Source: Tissierella pigra
GTDB taxonomy: Bacteria > Bacillota > Clostridia > Tissierellales > Tissierellaceae
NCBI RefSeq assembly: GCF_009695605.1
Contig: NZ_VUNQ01000003.1
Coordinates: 62,001 to 126,000, forward strand
Direction of reading: 5' to 3'
Length of the DNA stretch: 64,000 nucleotides
Translations under genes and position numbers: made by a program
Part shown: positions 51,280-59,410 of the stretch, piece by piece
How the letters are laid out: every line of letters starts with the position of its first letter
Numbering within the stretch: position 1 is the stretch's first letter
The notes under the pieces: model-generated
The model's database searches: none
What the model saw: the letters and a program-made list of their open reading frames with translations, nothing else
What the model was told of the DNA's origin: nothing

Positions 51280-51774
51280 TTAAAGTAATTTTCTATAATA
51301 GTATTTGTTATCCTCATCCATATCCTCTGATTTCTCAAATCCAACACTGCTCCAAAATCTTTCATTTGCCTCATTTGTCGGTGTAAGTTCAATATATAAA
51401 GCACCTTCATCGTTAATATGGTTTTGGGCCTTTAAATAAGCTAACTTTCCATAACCTAAATTTCGGTAATTTGGCTGGATATAGCATTCCATTAAAAAAC
51501 ATTTTCCTTCTTCATCAAAATAGGTAACATACATTAAAAAACCAATGATAATTTCTTCTTTATTTATAAAAAGTATTCTCAATGGATTTTTATCTCTTAT
51601 TCTAAGTTTCTCAATTGCATCTCTATATTCATCTGAATAAAAATAATCTAAGTCGAAGTCATCTCCTAACGAAGCATTTACAGATAATTCATCAATATAA
51701 CTATCAAATAATTTCCAAAATGTCGTTACATCAGCTTTATTTTTTACTATAGATAATTCTGAACTATTACTCAT
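51280..51774 (-). CDS. GNAT N-acetyltransferase
   Basis: 164 residues. It shows NKEEIIIGFLMYVTYFDEEG near residue 70, MECYIQPNYRNLGYGKLAYL (acetyl-CoA loop) near 96 and ELTPTNEANERFWSSVGFEK near 128. Plain GNAT domain, substrate unknown. Flanked by the DUF925 gene and a broken M55 gene; no close operon partner. Confidence 0.9.
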   Translation of the reverse strand: MSNSSELSIVKNKADVTTFWKLFDSYIDELSVNASLGDDFDLDYFYSDEYRDAIEKLRIRDKNPLRILFINKEEIIIGFLMYVTYFDEEGKCFLMECYIQPNYRNLGYGKLAYLKAQNHINDEGALYIELTPTNEANERFWSSVGFEKSEDMDEDNKYYYRKLL

Positions 51775-51842
51775 TATGAACCTCCTAGTATAATTTTAGA
51801 TATTCTTATATTAAACATCCTTGATATTTCTATTTCTTATTT

Positions 51843-52419
51843 TCATTTCCTTTTGATAAAGCTTCTAACATAATTAAAAAGTTCAAGTCCAATTTCAATA
51901 TTTGGTGATTCCCATGTAGCAAGAGTTTCAGTAAAGTTACCCTTCCATGGAAATATTTCTGTCGGCTCAAAATAGTATTCCTCTGTCAACTCCATAGAAA
52001 AATAGCAGGGTTCACTAATTGAAATTATATCTTTTTGATCTATAGATTTTATTGCTTCAATTACACTATTTTTTATGATTCCGTAAGTTTCCTGTGGTAG
52101 TGGTTCCCATCTTGTTGCCTTGTTCTTTACTGTGATACAAGTAACATTTTTAGAAATTTCCCTTGCTTCTTTATGTGACGCATTACATCCAATATTGGCA
52201 ATGTATTTTGTTCCACAAAAACTCAGTGCAGCCTGTCCAATTTCAGCTATGTGTATTCCATTAACAAGTAATGCTTTTATCGGTGGAGTTTGAATTGTAT
52301 GGGGAAAATATGCCTCTAATTCTCCAAAGCCCTGAACCATGACGTATTGCTTCAACATTATTTTCAAAAATCCCACTTGCACCTTCCATGTCTGCTATTA
52401 AAATAAGTTGTCTTTTCAT
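51843..52419 (-). pseudogene. M55 D-aminopeptidase, internally deleted and frameshifted
   Basis: From ATG 52419 (RBS ATAGGAGG) the frame reads KRQLILIADMEGASGIFEN, the metal-binding N-terminus of M55 peptidases (Asp-x-Glu), up to EAIRHG. The continuing homology lies in another frame: ELEAYFPHTIQTPPIKALLV, then NGIHIAEIGQAALSF and IANIGCNASHKEAREIS, which is the second half of the family. About 80 residues between (with the HxGH and GYHA-type motifs) are gone. The second frame stays open as 179 codons but cannot be active. Confidence 0.8.
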
Positions 52420-52530
52420 TTCATACCTCCTATCATATATTTTCTTTCTTCATGTAAATTGGAATTAAGAAAATTCAAATTAACCCACTAATGATATTAG
52501 CCCTAATCTTCCATTCAGGTATTATTACTT

Positions 52531-52791
52531 CTACAATTTTTTATAGGTGTTAAAAAACTCCCTTAACTCTTCCTTAGAAACTTCTGAAAGATCATGCCAT
52601 CGAATTCCTTGTATTGCACCTTCTAAAGCATATAACCTATTTATACAGGCAGAGTCATCGATTTCCTTTATTCTCAGCCAAGCTTGCCTACTACCAGTTT
52701 CAATCAACTGATTAATGGTTTCTATGCCAACTTCATTTAATTGTTGCTCAACTTTGTTTCCAATGTTTATTAATGTTGATAGCTCTCCCAT
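52531..52791 (-). CDS. TfoX C-terminal domain protein
   Basis: 86 residues covering only the TfoX/Sxy C-terminal helical domain: TLINIGNKVEQQLNEVGIET (a helix-hairpin-helix type start), then DSACINRLYALEGAIQGIRW and LSEVSKEELREFF. In proteobacteria full TfoX controls competence; stand-alone C-domains occur in Firmicutes with unknown role. ATG behind AGGAGGAATT. Not fused to any other domain. Confidence 0.88.
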   Translation of the reverse strand: MGELSTLINIGNKVEQQLNEVGIETINQLIETGSRQAWLRIKEIDDSACINRLYALEGAIQGIRWHDLSEVSKEELREFFNTYKKL

Positions 52792-52887
52792 GGATAATTC
52801 CTCCTATTCAAATTTAATAAGTTTCCATAAAGTATCAGTTCAATTGCATTATCCAATCTTGTCAATGTGGTCATTAAGCCATTATTA

Positions 52888-53547
52888 CTACTCACCATCC
52901 TCACCATAAAGCCATCTTATTCCTCCTGGCCAGCCTTTATCACTCATTTCTAGGATACCTTTATAGTACTGATTAATACCACTTACTGAGTAATCATAGT
53001 TTATGTGGTCATTTATATAATAATTTGAAATTGCGATCCCACTAAATTGATTAAAATCAATATCTGAAGTATGTCCACTATATGCGTAATGAATATTAAA
53101 TAGTTGTATTATACGTGATGGTAATCCAATTAATTGATATAGAATACAAGCTACTCTAGAAATATCTGTACACCAATTAGAACCACGTTTTATAATATGT
53201 TCTTCTGTTCCTCCAAATATCATATCATCTAAATCATCACTTTCAATTATTTCATATAATCTTGAACAAAATGATACAATCTTTATAATCTTATCTTCCA
53301 CTGAAGTAACTTCAGAAATAAGTTTATATACAAGACTTTCCAAATCAGCTCTTGAACCTAGAATATATTCAATTTCTTTTTTAGTATAATCTCCATATAA
53401 ATATTCTTTAGTATCGTCACATAATCTAATCATATTTTCAAAAATAACTCTATCTACAGAATTTTTTCCATGAATATCATTTTCCAACATAATTGCATAG
53501 GCTCTACCAAACTGATTTATACCTTTATAAGCTGATAAATTGTCCAT
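52888..53547 (-). CDS. Transglutaminase-like protein
   Basis: 219 residues from ATG 53547 (RBS GGAGG). The core reads RGSNWCTDISRVACILYQLI near residue 125 (catalytic Cys), then GLPSRIIQLFNIHYAYSGHT (catalytic His) near 145, as in microbial transglutaminase-like cysteine proteases. The strand with the third residue (usually WxxxDP after the His) is not evident, so a short deletion after GHT is possible. The rest (SNYYINDHINYDYSV) is unassigned. Confidence 0.72.
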   Translation of the reverse strand: MDNLSAYKGINQFGRAYAIMLENDIHGKNSVDRVIFENMIRLCDDTKEYLYGDYTKKEIEYILGSRADLESLVYKLISEVTSVEDKIIKIVSFCSRLYEIIESDDLDDMIFGGTEEHIIKRGSNWCTDISRVACILYQLIGLPSRIIQLFNIHYAYSGHTSDIDFNQFSGIAISNYYINDHINYDYSVSGINQYYKGILEMSDKGWPGGIRWLYGEDGE

Positions 53548-53629
53548 GTCTATTCCTCCTAAGCTATAAAACATTTTATAATTTCACTTGTATTTAAAAA
53601 TTATAACAATATTAAAAATGTTGCTATCA

Positions 53630-53968
53630 TTACCATTTTGAGTTCAATATTTCAGCTTTCTTGATTTCATATTCTTCCTTCGAAATAATTCCATCTTGAT
53701 ATAATTTATCAAGCTTTCGGAGTTTAGCATCAAAATCCTCTTGCTGCTCATGTATATCAATTTCATATACTCCAGCTCCTTTTGAACTAAATAGATTATA
53801 TAAATGATACCCCGTAACTCCAGCAGCACCTAATGTCCAAACTACTCCAAATATCCCCATGACTGAAATTTGAGTAATACCAAATATTACAAAAATAATT
53901 CCTATTACTCCTGCTATGGCAGAACTAAATTTTGAAGGTTTAACTCTGACTTTCTTCAAACAATTCAC
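53630..53968 (-). CDS. SHOCT domain membrane protein
   Basis: 112 residues. Two membrane helices (AIAGVIGIIFVIFGITQI and GIFGVVWTLGAAGVTGYHL) are followed by a C-terminal SHOCT motif, KLRKLDKLYQDGIISKEEYE, then KKAEILNSKW. SHOCT proteins are thought to help oligomerisation; function unknown. Single gene. Confidence 0.85.
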   Translation of the reverse strand: MNCLKKVRVKPSKFSSAIAGVIGIIFVIFGITQISVMGIFGVVWTLGAAGVTGYHLYNLFSSKGAGVYEIDIHEQQEDFDAKLRKLDKLYQDGIISKEEYEIKKAEILNSKW

Positions 53969-54125
53969 ATCCTATCTAAAATTTTATTGAAACTTTCAGT
54001 GTCCATACTTTTGTAGCCAATACAGTGATAACTTCATGAATTATTATAAGCATTAATAATTTGTATTATGGCTAAAAACTACTGATAAAATATTAAATGT
54101 AGTTATATTTTGAAGTCCCTATCTA

Positions 54126-54983
54126 TCAATCCTTTATTTTATTAATGACATTTGATATCCTATATGTGCAATCCTTAATTCGTAAGTCTTTGCTTCTCCA
54201 TGAATCAGATAATGGAAATCTAACTCCATCTTTTACTGTAGTTCCCATGTCCCAAAAACCTTCTGGTTCTTTGTTATTGTTTAACCATTCTACTACAAAT
54301 TCAAGCTTATTTTTACAACCTGGGTTTTTATACTTAGACAATAGTTCAATAGCTCCAATATATCTACTGGCCTGTTTCGATTTAAAAAGTTCAGGCAAAA
54401 CAGATATCTTTTTATCATATATATAATAAATACCAGATTGATGTTGCAATACATAATCAAATAATGCTACTGCTACTTCATCCTCAAGAGAGTTAGCAAT
54501 TAATGAAATTTGATAAAAAGTTGATAAATCAAGCAACCGCCCTCCTCTTGGTGGTAATTTATATTTTTTTTGGTATGTTTCTATATAAATATTATTGTCA
54601 TATACTCCTTTCTCAAAGGCATGACTTATTATATCAATCCATTTTCTAGCCACATTATTTGCATTATTATCATCTTTTGTAAATCTTCGTATCCAAGTTG
54701 ATAACATAAGTGTTGTAAATATATTCCAATTATGTAATTTTTCTTTTCGATCAGGTATTTCTTTTTTCCCTGCTAAACAATCTTGCATATAGGATACTGC
54801 TTTTATTATGGGACTGTCATTTATTGTATAACCTAATATTTCCAATCTTCTTATGGCCTGTTCAGTTGTTATTGGATTTTGTTTCGAAGGTTCACTTAGA
54901 GTATGAAAATATCCCCAGGAACCATCATCCTTCTGTAAATCAATTATATCCGATGCCCACTTTGAGTTCTTATAATCATTCAT
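54126..54983 (-). CDS. Prenyltransferase/squalene-cyclase-like repeat protein
   Basis: 285 residues from ATG 54983. It shows alpha/alpha-barrel-like repeats with QW-type signatures: DLQKDDGSWGYFHTL near residue 18 and EWLNNNKEPEGFWDMGTTV near 240. These resemble the terpene cyclase/prenyltransferase fold but lack DxDD or metal motifs. No enzymatic activity can be assigned. Homologues often sit in similar acetyltransferase/kinase arrays as hypothetical proteins (from memory). Confidence 0.65.
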   Translation of the reverse strand: MNDYKNSKWASDIIDLQKDDGSWGYFHTLSEPSKQNPITTEQAIRRLEILGYTINDSPIIKAVSYMQDCLAGKKEIPDRKEKLHNWNIFTTLMLSTWIRRFTKDDNNANNVARKWIDIISHAFEKGVYDNNIYIETYQKKYKLPPRGGRLLDLSTFYQISLIANSLEDEVAVALFDYVLQHQSGIYYIYDKKISVLPELFKSKQASRYIGAIELLSKYKNPGCKNKLEFVVEWLNNNKEPEGFWDMGTTVKDGVRFPLSDSWRSKDLRIKDCTYRISNVINKIKD

Positions 54984-55096
54984 AACCACCACTCTCCATT
55001 TATAATATGCCACTTAACTTTTTTTCATATAGGTGATTCGCTAACATCTCGATATTCTTAACAATAATTCCCTAAACTCTGTCCCATGATTCTATT

Positions 55097-55190
55097 TTAT
55101 TTTGATTTTTCAAATAGCCATTTATATAATTCGTCTCTTTCAAATACTGTAGTACATAATTCATGTCCAGCATCTTCTACATAAGTTCAA
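55097..55190 (-). pseudogene. C-terminal stub of an esterase-like hydrolase
   Basis: The minus frame reads YVEDAGHELCTTVFERDELY, then KWLFEKSK and stop, like the end of predicted-esterase alpha/beta hydrolases (catalytic His in AGH, then ELYxWLxxxx). An in-frame stop lies just before it. The rest of 55014-55256 shows no gene. Confidence 0.5.
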
Positions 55191-55256
55191 ATAATGGATT
55201 TATTTCCTATTTAACATACTATCCTGATTCAAATTTAGCCTTAATTTATATAAAAA

Positions 55257-56024
55257 CTACAACTCTAAACAAATGGCCATGGATAAGTCTACTAGATTAA
55301 TTCTAAGATCTTCTCTCCTTACCCAATTTCTGGAATCCCATTGAATTCCACTTAAGTCATCACCACCATGAAGTATTTGTCCTAAGATAACCTTTCTAAA
55401 TTTAGATACTGCGAAAAATGCAGCTGCTTCCATTTCAACAGTTATACACCCTTCTGAAACACGCAATGCTATTTTCTCTTCTGTTTCACGATAAAACGAA
55501 TCTGTAGTCCATGTTTTAGCTTTAATAAATGGTATCTGATTATTTTCAAGATAATCTGTAATACATTTTAAAGCCTGTTCGTTGCATTCTACTTCTCTAG
55601 ATGGTTCTAAATAGTGATATGATAATCCTTCATCTCTAACTGCTGAATAGGGAACAACCAAATGTCCTACTTGGATATTCTTCTTCAATACGCCTGCTGC
55701 TCCACATACAATGAACTTCTTAAATCCCATTGCTATTAGTTCTTCCAGTTGTGCACCAGAACCCGCTGATCCCAAGTAACCTTGAACTATTCCTATTGGT
55801 TTGCCATTAAATTCTGTTTCATATATAGGCAATACAACTGTTGCTGTATAAAATTTAGCAATTTCCTTTAATTTTCCTTCATCTAACATTTTCTTAATAA
55901 CATCACCAAAAAATGTAATCACACAATACTCAGGAACATCTTGTCTTTTTATAACTTCAGACGGCTCAATTTTAGCCCTTGGACTAGAATCAAACTCCAG
56001 TATAGGAAAATCTTTTTTTAACAT
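55257..56024 (-). CDS. Nucleoside phosphorylase (PNP/UDP family)
   Basis: 255 residues. The phosphorylase signature is visible: YLGSAGSGAQLEELIAMGFK near residue 85, FIVCGAAGVLKKNIQVGHLV near 105 and CITVEMEAAAFFAVSKF (base- and ribose-binding Met-Glu) near 197. Members phosphorolyse purine or pyrimidine nucleosides. Here it could feed salvage, complementing the purine operon. ATG behind GGGAGGAAAA. Confidence 0.9.
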   Translation of the reverse strand: MLKKDFPILEFDSSPRAKIEPSEVIKRQDVPEYCVITFFGDVIKKMLDEGKLKEIAKFYTATVVLPIYETEFNGKPIGIVQGYLGSAGSGAQLEELIAMGFKKFIVCGAAGVLKKNIQVGHLVVPYSAVRDEGLSYHYLEPSREVECNEQALKCITDYLENNQIPFIKAKTWTTDSFYRETEEKIALRVSEGCITVEMEAAAFFAVSKFRKVILGQILHGGDDLSGIQWDSRNWVRREDLRINLVDLSMAICLEL

Positions 56025-56182
56025 GATTTTTCCTCCCTTTTACTATTATTTCTTTTCTCAAATACTCCATTATATTCATTTACCTCAGTTCTCATTACTA
56101 TTTTGATTATTCATGGACTTGCTATAATCCTAAACATATCTAGGTGATTTGCTCCACATACCTATATATATAACATTAAAAA

Positions 56183-56647
56183 TCATAATACAGGATCAAT
56201 ATCAAATGGAAACTGTTTTGCTTCTTTTGTTTTAAAGTTTACTTTATATCCTACTCCATCCTTATAGAAAAATCCTTCATTAAGTTCAATTCTTACATAA
56301 CACATATCTTCATCATTCTCATTATTATGTGCGAAATACCAAGGCTCAAATACCTTTATCAATTTTTCTCTAATCTCTTTATTTTCCGTTAGCAATGGAT
56401 GTCCAATATTGTAGCCATTTCCACTAAATCGGTAGAACTCATTACATAGTGCAACTGGGCTATTATTCTTTAATTCCTGAACCTTTTGGGTTTTTGAATA
56501 TGTGACTACATAAAATGAGTTATCTTCATAGAAAGTATCCACAACTCGAACTGATGGCACATTATCTTTTACTGTTGCCATTGAAAACTGACAATCCTCT
56601 GCAAATAATTCCTTCATGACCTCCATAGCTTTTTCATAAGCATTCAT
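56183..56647 (-). CDS. Pyridoxamine 5'-phosphate oxidase-like flavoprotein
   Basis: 154 residues from ATG 56647 (RBS AGGGGGA; an upstream TTG is too close). It has the FMN-binding split barrel: DCQFSMATVKDNVPSVRVVD near residue 20, FYVVTYSKTQKVQELKNNSP near 48 and VALCNEFYRFSGNGYNIG. Such proteins reduce F420-, FMN- or haem-linked substrates or bind flavin. A sigma-H-type promoter lies about 60 bp upstream, the first unit of the array after the hydrogenase operon. Confidence 0.88.
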   Translation of the reverse strand: MNAYEKAMEVMKELFAEDCQFSMATVKDNVPSVRVVDTFYEDNSFYVVTYSKTQKVQELKNNSPVALCNEFYRFSGNGYNIGHPLLTENKEIREKLIKVFEPWYFAHNNENDEDMCYVRIELNEGFFYKDGVGYKVNFKTKEAKQFPFDIDPVL

Positions 56648-56701
56648 TTTCAAGTCCCCCTAAAATTTTTATTCATACAGCAAATTCTTATAACATATTT
56701 A

Positions 56702-56726
56702 ATTCTGCATAAATTCCCAAATTCCT
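56702..56726 (-). promoter_or_regulatory. Sigma-H-type promoter
   Basis: Minus strand -35 AGGAATT (56720-56726), 14-bp spacer, -10 GAAT (56702-56705), preceded by AAAAAAGA. It lies 30 bp past the hydF terminator. Confidence 0.72.
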
Positions 56727-56755
56727 TCTTTTTTCAACTAATATTTTCATCTAAA

Positions 56756-56803
56756 TTAAAACAAGGCAGATGATGAAGCATATACCTCATCATCTGCCTT
56801 GTT
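56756..56803 (-). terminator. Strong terminator of the hydrogenase operon
   Basis: Arms 56760-56775 (AACAAGGCAGATGATG) and 56788-56803 (CATCATCTGCCTTGTT), 16 bp without mismatch, followed on the minus strand by TTAATTTAG. It begins 8 bp after the hydF stop. Confidence 0.9.
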
Positions 56804-56810
56804 CTTTATC

Positions 56811-58025
56811 CTAAAGACTGACATTATTCCTGTTGTCTATAAATACCTTTACAGCTCTATTGAGTATTCCAGTCAAATATGCCAATAAGATTCCATAATT
56901 GGTAATAGGTACTCCTTTGTCACTACATATCTTTATCCTATTTTCCATGATCCTCTTATTTAACATACAAGACCCACAGTGTATTACCAAATCATAGGTT
57001 TCTAAATCCTTTGGGAAATCCTCTCCCATTCTAAAATTAAAGTCTATTTTTTTACCTAAATACTTAGTAAGCAGTGTGGGAATCTTCACCTTTCCTATAT
57101 CCTCATGAGAGGTGTTATGGGAACAACTTTCCATAATTAGAACTTTAGGTACTTCCTTTTCTTTTAACCTTTCAACAGTTCTTATTCCATTTAAGAAAGT
57201 ATTTAAATCTCCTTTTTGCCTAGCCATTATAATAGAAAAGCTAGTTAGATTTATACTTTTCGGCACTATTTTATCTACCTCTTTAAATATTTTAGAATCT
57301 GTGACTACAAGGTCTATATCCTTTAAATCCTCTATTGCTGAAACCAATTCTGTATCTCTTACTACATAGGATTTTATTCCATGGTCTAAACAATCTCTTA
57401 TTAGTTGAACTTGAGGTAAAATTAGTCTTCCCTTTGGTGCTTCCCCATCTATTGGGACTACCATTATTACCTTTCCACCATGGGAAATAATATCTCCTAT
57501 TAAAGTTTCCTCCTCCTTTTCTACATCAAGTCTTTTTATTAATTCATCCTTTAAAATAGATATTGTGGCATTATCCTTTATAGACATAAATACAGCACTA
57601 TTCCACTTTCTCTTAATTTCTTCCAATCTTTCCTCTAAAACTGTATCTATTTTATTGACAACTATAATATAGGGAATATCTCTCTTTTTGAACTCCTCTA
57701 CAAATTTTTCATGATACTTATTATCTATATCATCTATCTCTATTACATATATAGCAAAATCTATTTTTTCTAGGGTCTTTATGGTTTTTTCTACTCTCAG
57801 TTCTCCAAGACAACCTTCATCATCTATTCCCCCTGTATCTATAAAAACCACAGGTCCAAATGGAATTAACTCCACTGCCTTAGATACTGGATCTGTTGTA
57901 GTACCTTTGATTTCCGATACTAAGGATATTTCCTGCCCTATAATAGCATTCATAATAGATGATTTTCCTGCATTTCTTTTTCCATAGAATCCTATATGTT
58001 TTCTATTAGCCTTTGGTGTTTTCAT
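56811..58025 (-). CDS. hydF: [FeFe]-hydrogenase maturation GTPase HydF
   Basis: 404 residues. Scaffold GTPase on which the 2Fe subcluster is assembled before transfer to HydA. Walker A GKRNAGKSSIMNAII lies at residue 15, DTGGIDDEG (G3) near 64 and VNKIDT (G4) near 122. The C-terminal [4Fe-4S] site has MESCSHNTSHEDIGKVKIP (Cys-x-His) near 300 and VIHCGSCMLNKR (His-Cys-x-x-Cys) near 352. Last gene of the operon, 14 bp after hydG. Confidence 0.97.
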   Translation of the reverse strand: MKTPKANRKHIGFYGKRNAGKSSIMNAIIGQEISLVSEIKGTTTDPVSKAVELIPFGPVVFIDTGGIDDEGCLGELRVEKTIKTLEKIDFAIYVIEIDDIDNKYHEKFVEEFKKRDIPYIIVVNKIDTVLEERLEEIKRKWNSAVFMSIKDNATISILKDELIKRLDVEKEEETLIGDIISHGGKVIMVVPIDGEAPKGRLILPQVQLIRDCLDHGIKSYVVRDTELVSAIEDLKDIDLVVTDSKIFKEVDKIVPKSINLTSFSIIMARQKGDLNTFLNGIRTVERLKEKEVPKVLIMESCSHNTSHEDIGKVKIPTLLTKYLGKKIDFNFRMGEDFPKDLETYDLVIHCGSCMLNKRIMENRIKICSDKGVPITNYGILLAYLTGILNRAVKVFIDNRNNVSL

Positions 58026-58039
58026 AATCTTTCACCTAT

Positions 58040-59410
58040 TTATAAATATAAATCCCTTTCTCCTTTTTTTATCCTATCTATCTTATTTAAAAGAAGATTT
58101 TTTATATCTTCCCTTTCTATATTCTCTATTTCTCTATTGATCATATTATCTACGGTGTTTTGAAGTTCTTCATCACCATAGTCTAAGGAATATTCTAAAA
58201 GAGTCATCATAGCATTCGGTCCACAGATATTCTGTATTTGTCCAGATTTTGCAAGACTCATGAATCTGTCTCCAGTTCTTCCCATTCTATAGCAAGCTGT
58301 ACAATAAGAGGGAACATGTCCCTCTTCTATTAGCTCTCTTATTACTTCAAAGGGCTTTCTATTATCTGATACTTCAAACTGCAATTTATTTCCTTCTTCA
58401 CTTTCCTTATATCCTCCTACACCTGTACAAGAACCTGCACTTATTTGAGACACCCCATATTCTATTACTTCTTTTCTTATCTTATGGGTTTCTCTTGTAG
58501 ATAAAATAATTCCTGTAAAGGGAACTGCCAGTCTTATAATAGCAACAATTTTTTTAAATTCCTCATCAGTTAACAAATAAGGAAATTCTTCTAAGTTCAT
58601 TCCCTGTGCTTTTTTAAGTCTTGGTACAGAAATAGTATGAAATCCTACTCCATATTCTCTTTCTAAATATTCATTGTGAAGCATTAAAGCCAATATCTCA
58701 AACTTATAATCGTAAAGTCCAAATAATACTCCTGCTCCCACATCATCTATGCCAGCTTCCATAGCTCTGTTAAAGGCAGTTAAATGATAATCATAGTTTG
58801 CCTTAGGTCCATTTAGATGTGCCTTTTCATAGGTTGGTTTATGGTAAGTTTCCTGGAATAATATGTAAGTTCCTATTCCAGCTTCTTTAAGTTTTTTATA
58901 GTTTTCTACTGTAGTAGATGCTATATTTACATTAATCCTTCTAATAACTCCATTATCATTTTGAGTTTCATATATGGATTTTATTGCATCTATTATATAA
59001 TCTATATCACAATTTACTGGATCTTCTCCTGCTTCTAAGGCTAATCTTTTGTGTCCCATTTTTTCCAATAGTTTTACTTCTTCTTGTATTTCTTCTTTCG
59101 TTAATTTTCTTCTGTTAAATTCATTATTGTACTTATATCCACAATAACTACAATTATTTACACAATAATCACTTACATAAAGGGGAGCAAAAATCACAAT
59201 TCTATTACCATAAATACTTCTTTTAACTTCTCCTGCAATTTTATAGATTTCCTTTAATTCATTTTCATCTTCTACTTGAAGTAGAATAGCTATATCTTTA
59301 AAAGAAAGGTTTTCTTTATTTCTAGCTTTATTTAGTACTCTTTTAATATCTTCCTTTGCCACATTTTTAGTTTCTTCCAATAATTTATATATAAATTCAT
59401 GGTTAATCAT
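58040..59410 (-). CDS. hydG: Tyrosine lyase HydG ([FeFe]-hydrogenase maturation)
   Basis: 456 residues. Radical-SAM enzyme that splits tyrosine into p-cresol, CO and cyanide for the H-cluster. The radical-SAM cluster motif is DYCVNNCSYCGYKY near residue 88. GEDPVNCDIDYIIDAI and the barrel motifs follow. The C-terminal auxiliary cluster has PSYCTACYRMGRTGDRF near 375 and QIQNICGPNA near 402. Its ATG overlaps the end of hydE by 8 bp, so translation is coupled. Confidence 0.97.
   Translation of the reverse strand: MINHEFIYKLLEETKNVAKEDIKRVLNKARNKENLSFKDIAILLQVEDENELKEIYKIAGEVKRSIYGNRIVIFAPLYVSDYCVNNCSYCGYKYNNEFNRRKLTKEEIQEEVKLLEKMGHKRLALEAGEDPVNCDIDYIIDAIKSIYETQNDNGVIRRINVNIASTTVENYKKLKEAGIGTYILFQETYHKPTYEKAHLNGPKANYDYHLTAFNRAMEAGIDDVGAGVLFGLYDYKFEILALMLHNEYLEREYGVGFHTISVPRLKKAQGMNLEEFPYLLTDEEFKKIVAIIRLAVPFTGIILSTRETHKIRKEVIEYGVSQISAGSCTGVGGYKESEEGNKLQFEVSDNRKPFEVIRELIEEGHVPSYCTACYRMGRTGDRFMSLAKSGQIQNICGPNAMMTLLEYSLDYGDEELQNTVDNMINREIENIEREDIKNLLLNKIDRIKKGERDLYL

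Noticed and set aside
9300-56700. Chromosomal integron cassette array
   Set aside because: The gene content is reminiscent, but no attC-type inverted core sites or integrase gene are seen; the repeated elements are promoters and terminators.
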